Part shown: one piece after another, positions 62,896 through 64,000 of the stretch
How the letters are laid out: every line of letters begins with the position of its first letter
Position numbering within the stretch: the stretch's first letter is position 1
Origin: Rhizobium bangladeshense
GTDB taxonomy: Bacteria > Pseudomonadota > Alphaproteobacteria > Rhizobiales > Rhizobiaceae
Reading direction: 5' to 3'
DNA length: 64,000 nucleotides
NCBI RefSeq assembly: GCF_001662075.1
Contig: NZ_LYPL01000008.1
Coordinates: 124,001-188,000 of the forward strand
Program-made: the position numbers and the translations under genes
Notes under the pieces: generated by a model
Databases searched by the model: none
What the model was told of the DNA's origin: nothing
Seen by the model: only the letters and a program-made list of their open reading frames with translations

Positions 62896-64000
62896 ATGCC
62901 GAGCCTTTTTGCCAAGCGGGAATTGAAGCGACGATCGGCCCCGGTTGCTCTTCGCAGCTCCTTGAACGCGTCCAGTCTGGGGTAGCCGGATTCGAATGTA
63001 AGGCGGGACTGGCGCGCATCCTTGGCGAGATAGAGGCGCCCCCCTGCCTTGACAACCAGCTTGTCGATTTCGTCGAGCAGCCGCAACACGTGCTGTGTGG
63101 CCGGCAGGTCGAGCGCGAGCGTATAGCCCGGCGCAGCAAAGGAGAGCAGACCAGCACTGCCTCGCAGCCTTTTGAGAACGGCAAGAAACGAACCTTTGCC
63201 CGAGTGCGCGAAACGGTCGAGGATGCTCGTGAGGACCTGGAGTGCATCGGCGTCCGGCACCACGCATTGATGCTGGAGAAAGCCTCGTTTGCCGTACAAT
63301 CTGTTCCATTGAAGGATGCGGTCGAGAGGGAAGAAGTAGTTATCCCAATGGACCAACAAGGGCTTGGCCGACTTGCGAATGCCGGACCGGAAGTAGAGCT
63401 CATTGAAGGCGGAAACGCTCGCCTTGTTCAGGAGCCAAGCCGGCATATCGAGCGGCAGGGAAAGGGCCGCGCTGGAGGGCGAAGGAAAGCGATCGGCCTT
63501 CGGCGTCTCACTGACCTGCTCCTGTGTAGCGTGCTCACCCGCAAAAATCAGCGAACGTCCGAGAGAAGCGCCTTTCGATAGGCAATCGATCCAAGCCACC
63601 GAATAGGTCGCGTCCTCCGATTGCCGCAGCGCCCTCAATGCTTCATCGAGGTTCTCGGCAACGGTCGTCTTCTGGGTGATCCAGCCGGTCTCGATCGGCC
63701 TCAAGCGAAAGGTTGCTTCGGCAATGATGCCTGTCAGGCCCATCCCGCCGACGGTCGCTGAGAAAAGTTCCGTATTCTGCGAGCGGCTACAGGTAAGGAT
63801 CTCGCCGCTGGCGGTCACCAACTTGAATTCGTCGACGTGATCGCCGAATCCACCGTGGCAATGATGGTTCTTGCCGTGAACGTCTGATGCGACCATCCCG
63901 CCGATCGTGACGAACTTCGTGCCCGGAACCACCGGCGGAAAATAGCCGCGGGGCACCATCGAGCGCAGGACGTCGGAAAGCATAACGCCCCCCTCTACGG
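62892..64000 (-). CDS. DprE1-like FAD-dependent oxidase, N-terminus beyond window edge
   Basis: The open frame runs off the right edge, so about 90-100 N-terminal residues of a roughly 460-residue protein are missing. Visible FAD-binding sequence is PGTKFVTIGGMVASDVHGKN followed by HHCHGGFGDHV and VGGMGLTGIIAEATF. The C-terminal substrate part includes GGRLYLAKDARQS and YPRLDAFKEL, as in mycobacterial DprE1. It would oxidise the C2 hydroxyl of a polyprenylphosphoryl pentose. The remaining pathway genes, such as a UbiA-like synthase, may lie to the right. Confidence 0.85.
   Translation of the reverse strand, partial: VEGGVMLSDVLRSMVPRGYFPPVVPGTKFVTIGGMVASDVHGKNHHCHGGFGDHVDEFKLVTASGEILTCSRSQNTELFSATVGGMGLTGIIAEATFRLRPIETGWITQKTTVAENLDEALRALRQSEDATYSVAWIDCLSKGASLGRSLIFAGEHATQEQVSETPKADRFPSPSSAALSLPLDMPAWLLNKASVSAFNELYFRSGIRKSAKPLLVHWDNYFFPLDRILQWNRLYGKRGFLQHQCVVPDADALQVLTSILDRFAHSGKGSFLAVLKRLRGSAGLLSFAAPGYTLALDLPATQHVLRLLDEIDKLVVKAGGRLYLAKDARQSRLTFESGYPRLDAFKELRRATGADRRFNSRLAKRLGI

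Overview
The window looks like chromosome or megaplasmid DNA from a Rhizobium-like alphaproteobacterium (Rhizobiaceae). I infer this from the high GC content, the FrcBCA-like sugar ABC transporter beside an IdhA-like inositol dehydrogenase, the imp-type T6SS gene order (clpV divergent from ppkA, then tssA-B-C-hcp-E-F-G-fha-J-K-L-M-tagF), and DprE1/DprE2-like enzymes. No rRNA, tRNA, CRISPR array or intact insertion sequence was seen.

Region 1 (1-10300) is a sugar catabolism locus. A cut-off TetR regulator and an RpiR regulator remnant lie left of a minus-strand cluster: IdhA-like dehydrogenase, TIM-barrel isomerase, ABC ATPase, permease and periplasmic binding protein. A divergent LacI regulator faces the binding-protein gene across two 16-bp TTGC...GCAA operators. 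A GH38 alpha-mannosidase follows, convergent with lacI.

Region 2 (10440-17600) is a patchwork: a frameshifted RTX-repeat relic joined to an RraA C-terminal fragment, a VapBC-like toxin-antitoxin pair, a lone TadG-like pilus-associated protein, a DUF433 protein whose 3' end runs over a MarR relic, and a compact redox module (SoxR, SDR oxidoreductase and a divergent QueA-like protein) with a textbook SoxR box.

Region 3 (17600-50700) is a complete, phospho-regulated type VI secretion system. The left flank carries an unusual DotU-like/IcmF C-terminal fusion, a membrane-anchored M15 peptidase, the PppA phosphatase, an OmpA-like protein and ClpV. PpkA and then tssA to tagF run rightwards with almost no gaps. 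The same run continues, through 4-bp ATGA overlaps, into an effector cassette: DUF2169 adaptor, a ketosynthase-fold protein lacking its catalytic residues, a PAAR-like (DUF4150) protein with an unrecognised C-terminal toxin-like domain, and a putative immunity protein. Facing it are VgrG, a DUF6484 spike protein and a truncated TIGR02270 protein.

Region 4 (50850-57200) has a double glycosyltransferase (GT4-like plus MurG-like), a small lipoprotein, a phosphoribosyltransferase-HAD protein and a caspase-fold/Sel1-repeat protein. Region 5 (57790-64000) carries a GT87-like membrane glycosyltransferase and an operon of two tandem paralogous polytopic membrane proteins with DprE2- and DprE1-like enzymes, which suggests polyprenyl-phosphate-arabinose-type glycan synthesis. 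The last gene is cut by the window edge.
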